DNA of 64,000 bases. Source: Argopecten irradians (Eukaryota; Mollusca; Bivalvia; Pectinida; Pectinidae). The notes under the pieces are model-generated. The model saw only the letters and a program-made list of their open reading frames with translations, did not search any database and was not told the DNA's origin. Below, piece by piece: positions 1 to 10,320 of the stretch. Numbering within the stretch: the first letter of the stretch is position 1; the number at the start of each line of letters is the position of its first letter. The DNA lies in NCBI RefSeq assembly GCF_041381155.1, contig NC_091134.1, positions 2,538,001 through 2,602,000 of the forward strand. The letters are read 5' to 3'. Both the position numbers and the translations under genes were made by a program.

Positions 1-256
1 CACATCAAACACGCTACACACTGCAAACATGGGAGGCCGTCCTTACATGACCATGGCTGTTCGTAAGTCTCAAGTGACCTATTCTAATCCACTTTTGTCC
101 GTCGTCGTCTGTCGTGCGTCGACTTCTTCTCGTAAAGTACTGAACCAATTTGTTGAAATTTTGCAGAAACCTTCCATAGCCAAAGGTCAACCCAAATTGT
201 GAATTATATGGTCCCAGCCCCCGGGGGCCTGAGGGGTGGGGCCAAAAGGGGTCAGT
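1..256. other. No gene; edge of repeat cluster
   Basis: I see no coding sequence. Short GTC/GTCGTC runs near 100-120 followed by a CGACTTCTTCTC motif resemble the start of the repeat element at 11535-12361, so this is probably the head of a related dispersed element. Confidence 0.4.
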
Positions 257-1112
257 CTGAGATGGCCATTGAATCCTATTAACAATTTTTCCACGACTGA
301 CCCCCAGGAGCCTGAGAGGTGGGGCCAAAAGAGGTCAAATAGGCTAACACTTCAAAAATCTTCTTCTGAAATTCCATAAATGGCAGAATGAAATACTCTT
401 CATAGATTGAAAGGCCTTGAAGTCCTTTACAAAATTTGTGAATTATATGACCCTGGGGTCTCACGTTCCTCCCCAGGGGTAAACCTGAGACCCCAGGGTC
501 ATATGATTCACAATTTCTGTAGAAGGCCTTGAGACCTTTCTATCTATGAAGAGTATTTGATTCTACCACATCTGTGAGTAGAGAAGATTTTTGAAATTTT
601 AGCTAATTTTACCCCTTTTGGCCCCTCCCACAGCCCCCTTGGGGATGGGGGTCATATAATTCACAATTTTGATTGCAATGATTGGCCTTATGCCTAAGAT
701 GGTTGTGCAAAATTTCATTGAAATTGCTTCAGTGGTTTTGGAGAAGAAGTCGAAAATGTAAATTGTTTACGGGCACGACGACGGTCAAAAGGCGATTAGA
801 AAGGGTCGCCTGAGATTTCGTCTCAGGGGACCTAAAAATGTGTTTTCCCTATATAAACTATAGTAAACTTGACCCCCTCCCAAGGGGTGAACCTGAGACC
901 CTGGGTCATTTACATAATTCACAATTCTTGTAAAGGACCTCAAGACCTTTCAATCTATGAAGAGTATTTGATTCTGCCATTTCTGGAATTCCAGAAGATT
1001 TTTGAAGTTTACTTAAGCCTAGCTATTTGACCTCTTTTGGCCCCACCCCTCAGGCCCCTGGGGGTCAGTCGTTGAAAAATTGTTGATAGGATTCAATGGC
1101 CATCTCATACTG
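257..1112. repeat. Large inverted-repeat (foldback) element
   Basis: The stretch 257-465 is repeated in inverted orientation at about 892-1112, with shared landmarks such as GGCCATTGAATCCTAT and ACTCTTCATAGATTGAAAGG. A nearer inverted partner starts at 486, so 438-463 and 486-511 form an almost perfect 26-bp hairpin around GACCCTGGGGTCTCA. No open frame of note lies inside. It looks like a non-autonomous foldback transposon, possibly with a second insertion nested in it. Confidence 0.7.
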
Positions 1113-1262
1113 ATAATTCTGACATTTGACTTATTCCCTATTACAAATGACCAAATAATGCTCAAAAATGTCTTTTTCCTATATAAACTATAGTATACTT
1201 GCCCCCATCCCCAGGGGGTGTCATCTCCAATTCAAAACGACCTCCGAGAAGCCCCACTTATC

Positions 1263-1474
1263 TTGGTCTTTTCAACAAATGAATAATTTATTTACCCAAA
1301 TATTGCATCCGTCGAGATTAGAGGCGATTTGCTTACTATGAAGAAATGGCGACGAGGAGGAGGAAGATTTAAAGTTGTGTAAAGGGAACTACTGTATTGA
1401 CATAATATAACGTGCATTCATGATAAAATGGATTGCTGTGGGTAGGTAAATTATTCATTTGTTGAAAAGACCAA
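1263..1474. repeat. Foldback element with 28-bp perfect arms
   Basis: Positions 1263-1290 and 1447-1474 are perfect inverted complements (core TTCAACAAATGAATAATTTA), and similarity continues imperfectly on both sides. The 156-bp centre has no coding signal. This fits a short MITE-like element. Confidence 0.75.
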
Positions 1475-1486
1475 TCGGAGATGACC

Positions 1487-1621
1487 TGGCCCGATACCGA
1501 ACGGTGTCAGCGAGTTCCACCTTTTGATATAGCACTGCGCTCTGGCCCTACACCAGACATATATACATATGTATCTGTCATAATGTCTAAGTCTGGTGTC
1601 AGAGCCAGAGTATCGGGCTAT
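1487..1621. repeat. Imperfect palindrome / small MITE
   Basis: Arms around 1540-1559 and 1589-1610 pair (CTCTGGCC..ACACCAGAC with GTCTGGTGTC..CCAGAG), and the outer edges pair as CCCGATA / TATCGGG. The centre is AT-rich (ATATATACATATGTAT). Probably a short non-autonomous element. Confidence 0.6.
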
Positions 1622-1772
1622 ACTTTAACCACAGTACCAGCCCTATTCTCCTTGGCCAATATTTGCTGATCGTTTAACTCCTCAATTCTTTCAATCAGAG
1701 TATCTTGTTTATCCTTGTAATATGATTGATCACTGTGTCCTTTTATTTTGTTTCATTCCAGGTAAGTCCCTT

Positions 1773-1991
1773 TCAATCTATTTTCAGATCTGTCAGTCTC
1801 TTAAATTGTCTCAGTATATCTTCAGGTGGTGTCTCACTCAGTTCTATGAATTTACCTCTTTTGTTTGTTCGATCGTATGTTCCAGTCCAGAGAACAACCA
1901 AAATATGTCTAAAATCCCGGCTAAATGCCTCCGCATTTTCCACTATGTGGTTTACAGTACCACTGCTGTTGTCGTCCTTTTTGCACGACAA
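1773..1991 (-). CDS. Unassigned short open frame, possible exon or relic
   Basis: About 70 codons are open on the minus strand and end in TGA. The composition is protein-like, with charged and hydrophobic residues evenly mixed and the phrases VVLWTGTYDRTNKRGKF and PPEDILRQFKRLTDLKID. I do not recognise the family. There is no ATG at its beginning, and the frame is closed just upstream after CTGCAG, so if real it is a last exon or a transposon relic. It lies upstream of the zinc-finger gene on the opposite strand. Confidence 0.25.
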   Translation of the reverse strand: MSCKKDDNSSGTVNHIVENAEAFSRDFRHILVVLWTGTYDRTNKRGKFIELSETPPEDILRQFKRLTDLKID

Positions 1992-2279
1992 TGCCGCTTT
2001 ATATTTGCATTTTCACTGCAGTCCCACTATGTAACATTACCAAGCGCAGTTGGCAGTCATACAGGCTATGAACTTCAATCGTCATAATTTGTCACGGAAA
2101 ACAAATGTTCAAATGACTGTTCCATTCTTGAAGATAACGAATGATTTGAGATTCATTATAACAGTTAGATGCAAATAATTCTATGAGAGCAACAATGTCC
2201 AAACAGTATGAATTCATACCATTCTCTGTTCCGCGACTGTTTCTGAGTTGATGTCTAATTTTAAATGTACCCGCCTTTT
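1992..2279. other. Non-coding, nothing recognised
   Basis: AT-rich sequence between the minus-strand open frame and the CpG-containing segment. I see no gene, repeat or structure here. Confidence 0.4.
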
Positions 2280-2385
2280 AAACAGAGGTCGGTGTGTGAG
2301 CCTGTTATGCGCAGAGCGGAAGAGGGCGCGGGTGTCGTTGTTTATCAAACGCGCGATAGCGACTCGCTGCCGGGTTCAGCTTCAG
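2280..2385 (+). promoter_or_regulatory. Putative promoter / 5' non-coding exon of zinc-finger gene
   Basis: A short GC- and CpG-richer island in AT-rich DNA, with TGCGCA (NRF-1-like half-site), an ETS-like CGGAAG and several CGCG steps. It ends with a good donor-like CTTCAG|GTGATA at 2385/2386, which could join the acceptor-like TTATAG at 3598-3603 just before the zinc-finger start codon. Only sequence composition and splice consensus support this. Confidence 0.3.
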
Positions 2386-3073
2386 GTGATATCATCAATA
2401 TTTAATGTGTACGTAAATCAGAGACATGTTTTGATGCATCTATCTAAGACTGTAGATTGGCCAGAAAATACTTCGACAGTTCAGCATTCTGTGTTTCTAG
2501 ATAGAGTTTAAATACTTGGTTATTTTGTCACCGAGTCCTGACCCTTGTCAGTCTCATGATTTCGGCGTTTACAGCTGTATCTAACGTTAGTTACACACTT
2601 GTCTTATCCCCTTCTGCTGTAATTTATAACATAATGCAAAGGATACTTTACAAAATAATTCTTTTTGTAAATCTATATTCCAAAAATGTTATATCGAAAT
2701 ATACACGCTGTAGTAATGTATCTACATGTATATACATATCTCTGTTTAATTCGGAACGCTTCTAGATTTTTCGTTTCAAATACAGGCACCTGCAACATAC
2801 AACAGTGTATGGCTATTATTAAACTCAACTGTTGGCCTATAATTAAAGTGATGTGTTGCACTTTGAATTATTTACTTTGGTTTGATCTGAGGTGAATATA
2901 TTTGTAGATATTGTACATATAGAGTGATATGTTGGCCGCTTTCATCAGTTGTTAGAGCAGCAGACCAGTCATCCTCAATACTATGATACTTTGTAATCTT
3001 TGTCATGATACTAAGGCCTATTAGCATCAGGGGGTTTAACATACCATCATGATTAATAGTCTCGGGTATGTCA
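2386..3073. other. AT-rich non-coding stretch (presumed 5' intron)
   Basis: I see short random open frames only, with no repeat structure. If the 2385 donor is real, this is the first intron of the zinc-finger gene. Confidence 0.35.
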
Positions 3074-3509
3074 GTCATGATATCCACCCCTGGAATATTT
3101 TAAGTCATAGTAAAACTGAAAACATTTCAGGAGAAAAACCCTAACCAATCACAGGCCTACAGAGTATTCCTTTGAAGATCATAGAGAGCCTCACTCATTT
3201 TCAAAGCTGATGATACAGAGACCCTACCAGGAGTCGTAAAGGAACAGTAGTCGTGATTTGGGGGAAAAAAAGTAATTTTGCATCTCGTGAAACTCATTAT
3301 TTCCATATAAACAAAACAACACCATCATGAACTATTCGTCAGCAGCTCTAGACATTCAGATATCTGGATGCACAGTACAATATATGCACAATGACGACTA
3401 TTATTGTCTTCACAGCTACTGGTTGGGTCTCAGTATGGTATACTGTTATTGTCTCACACAGAGCCTTTATTTTCACACAGTGACATAGTCCAGGGGTGGA
3501 TATCATGAC
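3074..3509. repeat. Foldback element with 21-bp perfect arms
   Basis: GTCATGATATCCACCCCTGGA at 3074-3094 has its exact reverse complement at 3489-3509. About 394 bp lie between, without coding signal. The structure suggests a MITE lying just upstream of the zinc-finger start codon. Confidence 0.65.
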
Positions 3510-3615
3510 AATGATAGTAACTCCTTTAATACAGAGGATGCAGACTAATCCAAAACAAAGTAGAGCTCCTGCTGATTTAAATAAAAGCATCGTTTATTTA
3601 TAGGTATGTCACAAA

Positions 3616-3793
3616 ATGAGTACAGGTGAACCACTCACTAGGCACAAGGTGTTCCCGCCGCAACGAATGCACACAAGGTCAAGGTCAAATGTCAACCAAG
3701 ACACAGTTACAGAAAATGACAAGGAAGATACTTCAGGTGCTAAAAGTCAGCAGTTATTACAAACAGAAAAGAAAGGAACAAAAGACTCTCACA
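3616..3793 (+). CDS. Zinc-finger gene, coding exon 1
   Basis: Opens with ATG at 3616 and runs 59 codons plus one base to the donor CTCACA|GTAAGTTT. An acceptor-like TTATAG ends at 3603, so the 5' UTR may begin there. The peptide is polar and basic (Ser, Thr, Lys, Gln, Arg) with no domain. The phase-1 end fits exon 2, which supplies GT to complete a Ser codon. This ATG is chosen because it is the first in frame after the acceptor and the frame continues across all later exons. Confidence 0.7.
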
Positions 3794-4009
3794 GTAAGTT
3801 TAACTAAGACATGTACTTTGAAAAAGATAGTTTTCTCCTATTACAAATAAACTGGTATCAGAAATTTTAAACATTACTGTACATTTGGTGCCACGACCAG
3901 GATTTAACTTTAAACATTGTATTTTATGTTTGGTTGACTTTTAGGTTCAGGCTAGAGAGGGGTATGTTAAGGAAAGTGGCAAGATATTGGTTTGGTTTGA
4001 ATGGTTGAA

Positions 4010-4461
4010 TGTTCCATTAATAGCCAGGGTCATTTAAGGCTTAGATTAGGAGGTGGAGGAAAACTGGAGTACCTGCAGATATAACACTGACCTATGGTCA
4101 GTATCTGACTACTGCTCCACATAGGATTCTTCTCAATTTCTACCAATGCGATTTGGCTGAAACTTGCATGAAATGACCCTGACATGGTTAATATTTTTCG
4201 GGTCGATCCAAAATCCAAGATGGCGGTCATATCCGCCATCTTGTTACATATTTTGAACTTCTTCTCAAGTTCTACCGGTGCAATTTGGCTGAAACTTGCC
4301 TTAAATGATCCTGATATGATCTTGACAAAGTGTTGTTACATCTCTGTTGATCCCAAATCGAAGATGGCTACCATGAGACCATATCTTATTCTAATTAATT
4401 TCTTATACATCTATTGCAAAGGTAGTCAGATTACCATTAAGGCCCTTTGGCCTCTTGTTTG
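4010..4461 (+). repeat. Dispersed mollusc-type repeat with GGCC..CCTCTTGTT tail
   Basis: It begins around AGCCAGGGTCATTTAAGG and GGAGGTGGAGGAAAACTGGAGTACC, contains two near copies of an ATTTGGCTGAAACTTGC block about 130 bp apart, and ends in ATTAAGGCCCTTTGGCCTCTTGTTT (4436-4460). The same tail closes elements at 12361 and 15385. It sits immediately before the exon 2 acceptor, in intron 1 of the zinc-finger gene. Confidence 0.65.
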
Positions 4462-4488
4462 ATACAGGTATATTTTTGCTCGTTACAG

Positions 4489-5444
4489 GTAAGCTGCTTA
4501 CATGTGACCAGTGTGGGAATGGCTACAAAACATTAGGAGGCCTAAAACGACACCAAGCCACTCACAACAAAATAGGGCCAAGGCATGTATGTATCCAAAG
4601 TAACAAGGCTTCTGTACAAAATTTGGGGACAATATCTGTAGAAAGTCCTCAAGTATCCAAGGAACAAGGTTCAAGGTATATTACTGAAGATATCATAACA
4701 GATGGTGCCGTAGTTCAGAAAAATACAAACAAAGATTTGGTAAAAGAGCAACAGCTGTTCCGGACAAGTTCAGGTAAAGGTTCTCTGGAACTACAGTCAG
4801 AGGAGAACATGGTGACTTTTCTACCGCAGAATCCTGATGTCACAACGGAGTCAAAACCAGAAAAACTTCTAGAACAGGTTTTAGAGGACATAGCTTCAAG
4901 TGAAGGTCAAACTCCACAGGTGATTGTAACAGAGATGGTTTCACACAGGTCAGAGTTGGACATCGTTGATAAAGATCAGTGTTTAACTAGCTCAGCTGTG
5001 ACAGAAAATGCGACATCTGCTGTGGCAGAACATGACAACAATATCACAGATCTTTTGCTTCAAGATAACTCAGTAAAACATCTTGATGCAAGTCAGCAAA
5101 AATTGATACCATCAGGTTCACAAATATCAGTAAATGAACAGATTACATGCATGAACTTAAAACCAGGTGTTTCGTTATTGAATACTATGCAAGATAAGTC
5201 ACTGACAAGCAGCTCAGCTCAGATGGTCAACAGTAAGGAGATAATGACCAGTGGTCAAGCAGTCAATACTCCCAGTGAGGTTACTTCTGGAATCCGAACA
5301 ATCGGCCACATAAAGCCAGCCGCTGATGTGCGGACTGAGGACAACCCAGGACATACAAAGGTGGCTCAGTTATCTGACAAACATGTTAGGATCAAGTCCC
5401 ATTTCTCCAAGGAGGACATCGACATGGAGGTCAACGATGATCCC
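4489..5444 (+). CDS. Zinc-finger gene, coding exon 2 (finger 1 and long linker)
   Basis: Starts after GCTCGTTACAG and ends at GATCCC|GTAAGTGG, encoding about residues 60-378. One classical C2H2 finger comes first (C65, C68, H81, H85). About 290 residues follow without recognisable fold, rich in Ser, Thr, Gln, Glu and Val, in the style of an activation or disordered linker. The whole 956 bp is open, the longest single coding exon in the gene, and the codon phase is 1 in, 0 out. Confidence 0.85.
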
Positions 5445-6113
5445 GTAAGTGGCAGTATAGTATTATAGGAACCACATTTGACCCAATAAGTGCCAAGGAC
5501 CCTTCGATAATTCAGCAAAAAATGATAGGGGGTGGGGAACTTAATAGGACCAGATTTGGACTACCTTTTCACACAAATAAGCCAATCAGTTCAAAAAAAA
5601 AAAAAAAAACATGTAAAGAAACCAATGGTTTTCATATTTAATTTGAAGTATGTGAAGGGGTGGGGAGGGAGGGGGAGGGACACTTCTTGGGTTGAATACA
5701 ATATACAAAAGCTACATGTATAAAACATCTCAAATCTAAGGAACATCTTAAGCTTTTCAGTTTTGAACAAATTAATTTTTATTATGTCACTATTGTCACA
5801 TATGATAATTAAAATCCACTAAAGGAGCTCCAAGGGCTGTGGGGGACTATTGGTTGGTCATCCTAGGCACAGTTGAGCCAAGTGCATGATTTCCATTTAT
5901 ACTCAACACTTAACTTCGGGTTGTTCTCAGATACATGTTAAGAGTATAGATATCTATGTCGGTCACATTTCTGAGTGTTTTTGGGCTCATACATTAATTA
6001 CAAATTTCCTTCACATTTTATCAAAGTTCCATTCAAAAATATACTAGTAGGAGCTATCATCATTCAATATGTTGGTGACCATTGTAAGATAAGATCTGGT
6101 TGACTCATTCTAG
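5445..6113 (+). other. Zinc-finger gene intron 2
   Basis: Intron between the GTAAGTGG donor and the TTCTAG acceptor. It has a 17-base A run near 5593 and a G-rich patch near 5656-5680. I see no coding or mobile element. Confidence 0.6.
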
Positions 6114-6281
6114 GTGTTCGGGTTAGTCTCTGGATTGGTGAAGTTTTGTCCGAATCTCAGTGAAGCTGATTATACTGAGGTTGCCAAGGTGACGGGTGTT
6201 ACGGTCATTATGTTAGACAAGCAGAAGATTGTCGTCCATGGCTCCTGGAAAGCTCTCAACCGAGCTTACTCCATGATTGAG
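6114..6281 (+). CDS. Zinc-finger gene, coding exon 3 (non-finger module)
   Basis: Follows TCATTCTAG and ends at ATTGAG|GTGAGCAC, 56 codons in phase 0. The peptide alternates hydrophobic and charged residues (VTVIMLDKQKIVVHGSWKAL near the end) and looks like a compact alpha/beta unit, not a finger. I cannot name the domain. It separates the lone N-terminal finger from the C-terminal finger array. Confidence 0.75.
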
Positions 6282-6465
6282 GTGAGCACAATCATTTATC
6301 TCTACACAAGCAATCTAATAATGTATAATTAATATGAATTTTGTGAATTTAATGGAGGTCAAATTTGTAAACATTTGAATGTTTGTCACATGTTATCTAA
6401 TATAAACCCAATTAGCATTTTATGATAGAAAACATGAAGACCCAAACAAATTAATTGGAATTATA

Positions 6466-6550
6466 TGTAGCAGCCAGACTGGGGCCTGAACTTGGCTCTA
6501 CCGTTGTGCTACGTGATCAACGATGATTGACCCAGTCCAGTTCTACTACA
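6466..6550 (-). repeat. Degenerate tRNA-derived SINE fragment
   Basis: Read on the minus strand it has an A-box-like GTAGCACAACGGTAGAGCC and a weaker B-box-like AAGTTCAGGCCCC, and it ends in the same GCTACA as its neighbour at 6673. Two related copies lie head to tail in one intron. The boxes are too decayed for a functional tRNA. Confidence 0.55.
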
Positions 6551-6672
6551 GTATACCCTTTTTTCTTTAATTCTTTACCCTCAAATTACAAGTTTGTATA
6601 CCCTTGCTAAGCATACTTTATGCTTAAACAGGGGTTGGCAAGTTACCAATTTTGTACAGGAAAGCAGAAAAT

Positions 6673-6778
6673 GTAGCGGGCAGATTGGGATTCGAACTAG
6701 GGTCCTCTGAACAAGCCAGAATATGCTCTACCATTTAAGCTAACTGTTTCTGATGAATGATCCAGTTTAGTCCCACAA
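6673..6778 (-). repeat. tRNA-derived SINE
   Basis: On the minus strand an A-box (TAGCTTAAATGGTAGAGCA, 6724-6742) and a B-box (AGTTCGAATCC, 6688-6698) are correctly ordered and spaced for RNA polymerase III. The arms do not form a full cloverleaf with a proper acceptor stem, and a similar copy lies 200 bp away. A SINE fits better than a tRNA gene. Confidence 0.65.
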
Positions 6779-6809
6779 CACTTTGGTGAACCGTATGTTT
6801 TAATTTCAG

Positions 6810-6909
6810 AATTTACAGCTGGAGGCTAAATCCTCGCTACAAGAGAACTGTGATGATGACGACTCCCCGGGCGTTACTGTTACAGCCCCTGTAGAGGGAG
6901 AGCTACAAA
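6810..6909 (+). CDS. Zinc-finger gene, coding exon 4
   Basis: Begins after TTTAATTTCAG and ends CTACAAA|GTAAGACC, 33 codons plus one base. It encodes a polar, acidic connector (CDDDDSPG, then VTVTAPVEGE). Phase 0 in and 1 out match exons 3 and 5. No domain is recognised; evidence is splice consensus and frame continuity. Confidence 0.65.
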
Positions 6910-7552
6910 GTAAGACCGGATTTATCAGTTTATATAGAGGCAGTGACTCAAGATAATTCATTAACATTGTGTATAATATTATAAGACTCTTTCATATGTG
7001 GATATGAAGGATAGGGATATTCTACCCTAGGGTCACAAAATGTAGTAAAACCCGAGGCTTTCAGGTTTTATTGCAATTTTACAACTATAATATCCCGCCA
7101 TTTTGAAATAAATTCGATGAAATCCACGACTGTAAGTCAATTTTCAATGAATGAAAAATTACTTGATATTTTCGACACAACTTTCGTTGTTTGCATCTTT
7201 TATAGTAACACCAGTCAAGTTGGTGAAAAAAAATGTGAAAATTTAACCGAGAAAATAGTAATTTTGTTGACGCCGTGATGTTACGAGGCTATTGCATGGG
7301 TAGCCATGCAATACAACCTCAGGTGACATGAGTGTATTGTCCTAGACCAGCAAGTATTACACTCCTAGGTATGAAAGAATATGTATTATATTTTGCTATT
7401 GTTGCTGTAAAGCATTACCTAGGTAACAAGGGGGGAGGGTGATTTTAATTGTGTGTAATGATGTGATCAGCCTGTTTTTGTGACATTTTTAATTTCCTTC
7501 CATTGTGATGTCATGAAATGTCGCAGAAAATGTTCTGAAGGCTGTGCAAGGA
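6910..7552 (+). other. Start of the 5.6 kb zinc-finger intron 4
   Basis: No coding signal. A perfect short palindrome, ATTGCATGG-GTAG-CCATGCAAT, lies at 7281-7302. The wider stretch 6990-7385 has related TTTCATA/TATGAAAG edges and may be an old foldback element. Confidence 0.45.
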
Positions 7553-9733
7553 GCAGGGCTCGACATTAACCATTGCCCGACTGCCCGGGGCAGGTCAGAC
7601 CTCCTGTCGGGCAGGTCAGTTACGTCTGTGACTTGCCCGACTGGGCAGGTGGATATTTTAGTGCCATTGATACAGTCGAAACTCGTTATCTCAAAATCGC
7701 TTGAGTCGAAATTCCGGTTGAGTCGAATTAATTTTCAAGTCCCGTTTTTTGTCCTTCTTTGTGTATGTATTTTAAGATCGGATGACTCGAATTTCGATGA
7801 CTCGAAACTCCGGTTGTGTCAAAGTCAATTCCTGGTCCCTATAACGGATTTTCAGCGGAAAAAATAGTCGCTATCTCGAATTTAATTTTAGTCGAAATTT
7901 TAAATAAAAAAATCCCAACAATTACGTAAATATAACATGGATACAAACAATTGAAATTCACATGTGGTTTGTCGTAACACGTGATTGGTTTACCTGCACA
8001 TATCGCGATCGGTATATGCAGATTCAGGCCTATGGGAACATACTACAACAATGACTGCTAATTAATAATTGTTTAATAATCCTCTCAAGTCTGGCTTCCT
8101 AATTAGTGTCACTTTACAATTGTGACTTACCTGTACATAAACACGACGCGTGTTTACACAATCACACTCAGCATGGCTCGATCAGCGTGGCTGATCTTGA
8201 CCGGAAGTGTGTTTGTTTAGGAATCATTAGAAACGAAAGTGTTTTCTAAGGTTTGTATGGAATGTTTATAATGCAAAATAATTTAACAAACCCACAATGT
8301 TAAATGTTTAACTAGTCGTTGCAGATTTACTAGTATCTTAGTCATGCAATGTATTTCTGCGTTGATATATAAATCTACTTTCGTTTCATTTACCGTAAAT
8401 TATATTAACCAGTAGAAACGGAGAGTGTAGTCTGCTCACGGTAGGTGAAAACTATTGTTTATTTTACTATTTTGAAATAACATTAAATTCTGAAATAAGA
8501 AAGATGCTTGTTTTTATTTGTTCAGGTTCTATATTCCGTATAAGTTTGATGTATGAACCATTGAAGGAAATCAGGGTGCATGCCTATTATCATGACGATC
8601 GTATCGTAATTCTATGATTTTACAAAATGTATTTAAAAAAAATCCCAAAACAACTGAAAACATATAACTAAAAAGATTTAATACAGACCTTAAAAAAAGT
8701 TGGAAAATCACGATAATATGCTGTTCACGGTAGGCATGTACCCGGCTGTCATAAGATATAAGGACCGTTGAAAACCACGTTCTGACCAAACCTAATGGCA
8801 TTACGTTTGAGTCGAATTCCGGATGAGTCGAATTATTTTCGTTGGTCCGTTGAATTTCGAGATAACGAGTTTCGACTGTACTTGTTTAGGCTGATGTAGA
8901 GTTGATATCACAGTCCTTAAGATACATTTACGGGTCATGTAACAAAATCTGAGCTATGAAGCTGTCTACACAGATTTATCGGTATAATTAGTCATGGTCA
9001 AACAGATGTTTGTACACCCATGTAGTATACACGATGTGATAATTCAAGCGCTTTGATGACACAGTCATAATGTAATTTGACAGAAAGCATGGCAAAGAGC
9101 TTTGAGATTAATAACAAATGGTAGGCCTAGCTCAAAAGCAATAGTATGGCAATAGTGGAAATCAAAAGTTTATCATTATATGCAAGAATCAAGATTAATT
9201 ATACATGACCAGCTTTTGACTGAAAATCAAGAAATTTATAAGTTCTGTTCGCCATGCCGGCTATTCACAACCTAGTCTGCTCAAATCGATCTTTCCCTAT
9301 CGGTATTTTACAGTTTTTGCTTGTAGAATATTGTTAGCTAAGACACCTGTTCATCTCGTTAATAATCACCGATATTGTGTGGACTAAGAAGAAGATACAT
9401 CAAAGCAGATTTGAAGTGTCAGTGGAGTTATTAGGTCTGGAAGGTTCCTGATAATTATCACTTGCCCAACTGGTCAGTAGCTAGGAACAATTTATTAGGA
9501 CAGGACATATTTTGTTATATTTACTACAGTGAATTATTAATTCTTCAATATGCTCATAGAACACAAAAATTAAGAAAATCAAAAGTTCTCATAAATTTAT
9601 CACAAAAATAGAGAAATTGTATCATTTTTCATTAAATTTTATTGGGCAAGTCAAATTTCCAGTCGGGCAGGTAGGTTTTTGTAGTCACCTGCCCGACAGG
9701 GCAAGTCCTTAAAAAAGTTAATGTCGAGCCCTC
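7553..9733. mobile_element. MITE-like element with AGGGCTCGACATTAAC inverted ends
   Basis: The 16-bp end at 7553-7568 is exactly inverted at 9718-9733, and both subterminal zones carry CGGGCAGGT/ACCTGCCCGAC. No transposase is visible, so it is non-autonomous. A second element (7673-8878) is nested inside. Its right part was then duplicated downstream (10321-11206). Confidence 0.75.
7673..8878. mobile_element. pogo/Tc1-mariner-type MITE, TA target duplication
   Basis: Left end CAGTCGAAACTCGTTATCTC and right end GAGATAACGAGTTTCGACTG are perfect inverted repeats, each flanked by TA (7671-7672 and 8879-8880). Further TCGAA/TTCGA motifs repeat inside both ends. There is no complete transposase frame. 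TA duplication and this end style are known from pogo-like Tc1-mariner families. It is nested in the 7553-9733 element. Confidence 0.75.
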
Positions 9734-10320
9734 ATAAGATATAAGGACCGTTGAAAACCACGTTCTGACCAAACCTAATGGCATTACGTTTGAGTCGAAT
9801 TCCGGATGAGTCGAATTATTTTCGTTGGTCCGTTGAATTTTCGAGATAACGAGTTTCGAAGTTTGTTTAGGCTGATAACAGAGTTGATATCACAGTCCTT
9901 AAGATTACATTTACGGGTCATTAACAAAATCTGAGCTTATGAAGCTGTCTACACAGATAGTATCGGTATAATTAGTCATGGTCAAACAGATATTTGTACA
10001 CCCATGTAGTATACACGATGTGAAATTCAAGCGCTTTAGATGACACAGTCATAATGTAATCTGACAGAAAGCATGGCAAAGAGCTTTGAGATTAATGACA
10101 AAGGTAGGCCTAGCTCAAAAGCAATAGTATGGCAATAGTGGAAATTCTTAAGTTTATCATTATTGCAAGAATCAATGATTAATTATACATGACCAGTTTT
10201 GACTGAAAATCAAGAAAATTTATAAGTTCTGTTCGCCATGCCGGCTATTTAACCTAGTCTGCTAAATCGGATCTTTCCCTATCGGTATTTTACAGTTTTT
10301 GCTTGTAGAATAACGTTAGC
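9734..10320. repeat. Partial, indel-rich copy of 8753-9310
   Basis: Matches the right portion of the nested elements but with many scattered one- to three-base insertions and losses, unlike the neighbouring near-perfect copy. It joins the next copy abruptly at about 10318. This pattern may be real decay or uncorrected long-read consensus. Confidence 0.6.

Noticed and set aside
1722-2087. Plus-strand frames of 102 and 121 codons
   Set aside because: They overlap each other and the better minus-strand frame; composition is low quality (many Cys, Phe, Ser).
6466-6778. Two tRNA genes on the minus strand
   Set aside because: A- and B-boxes exist but acceptor stems and anticodon arms do not form; two related copies in an intron indicate SINEs.
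7544-7867. 107-codon plus-strand frame
   Set aside because: It spans the ends of two nested MITEs; the frame is incidental.
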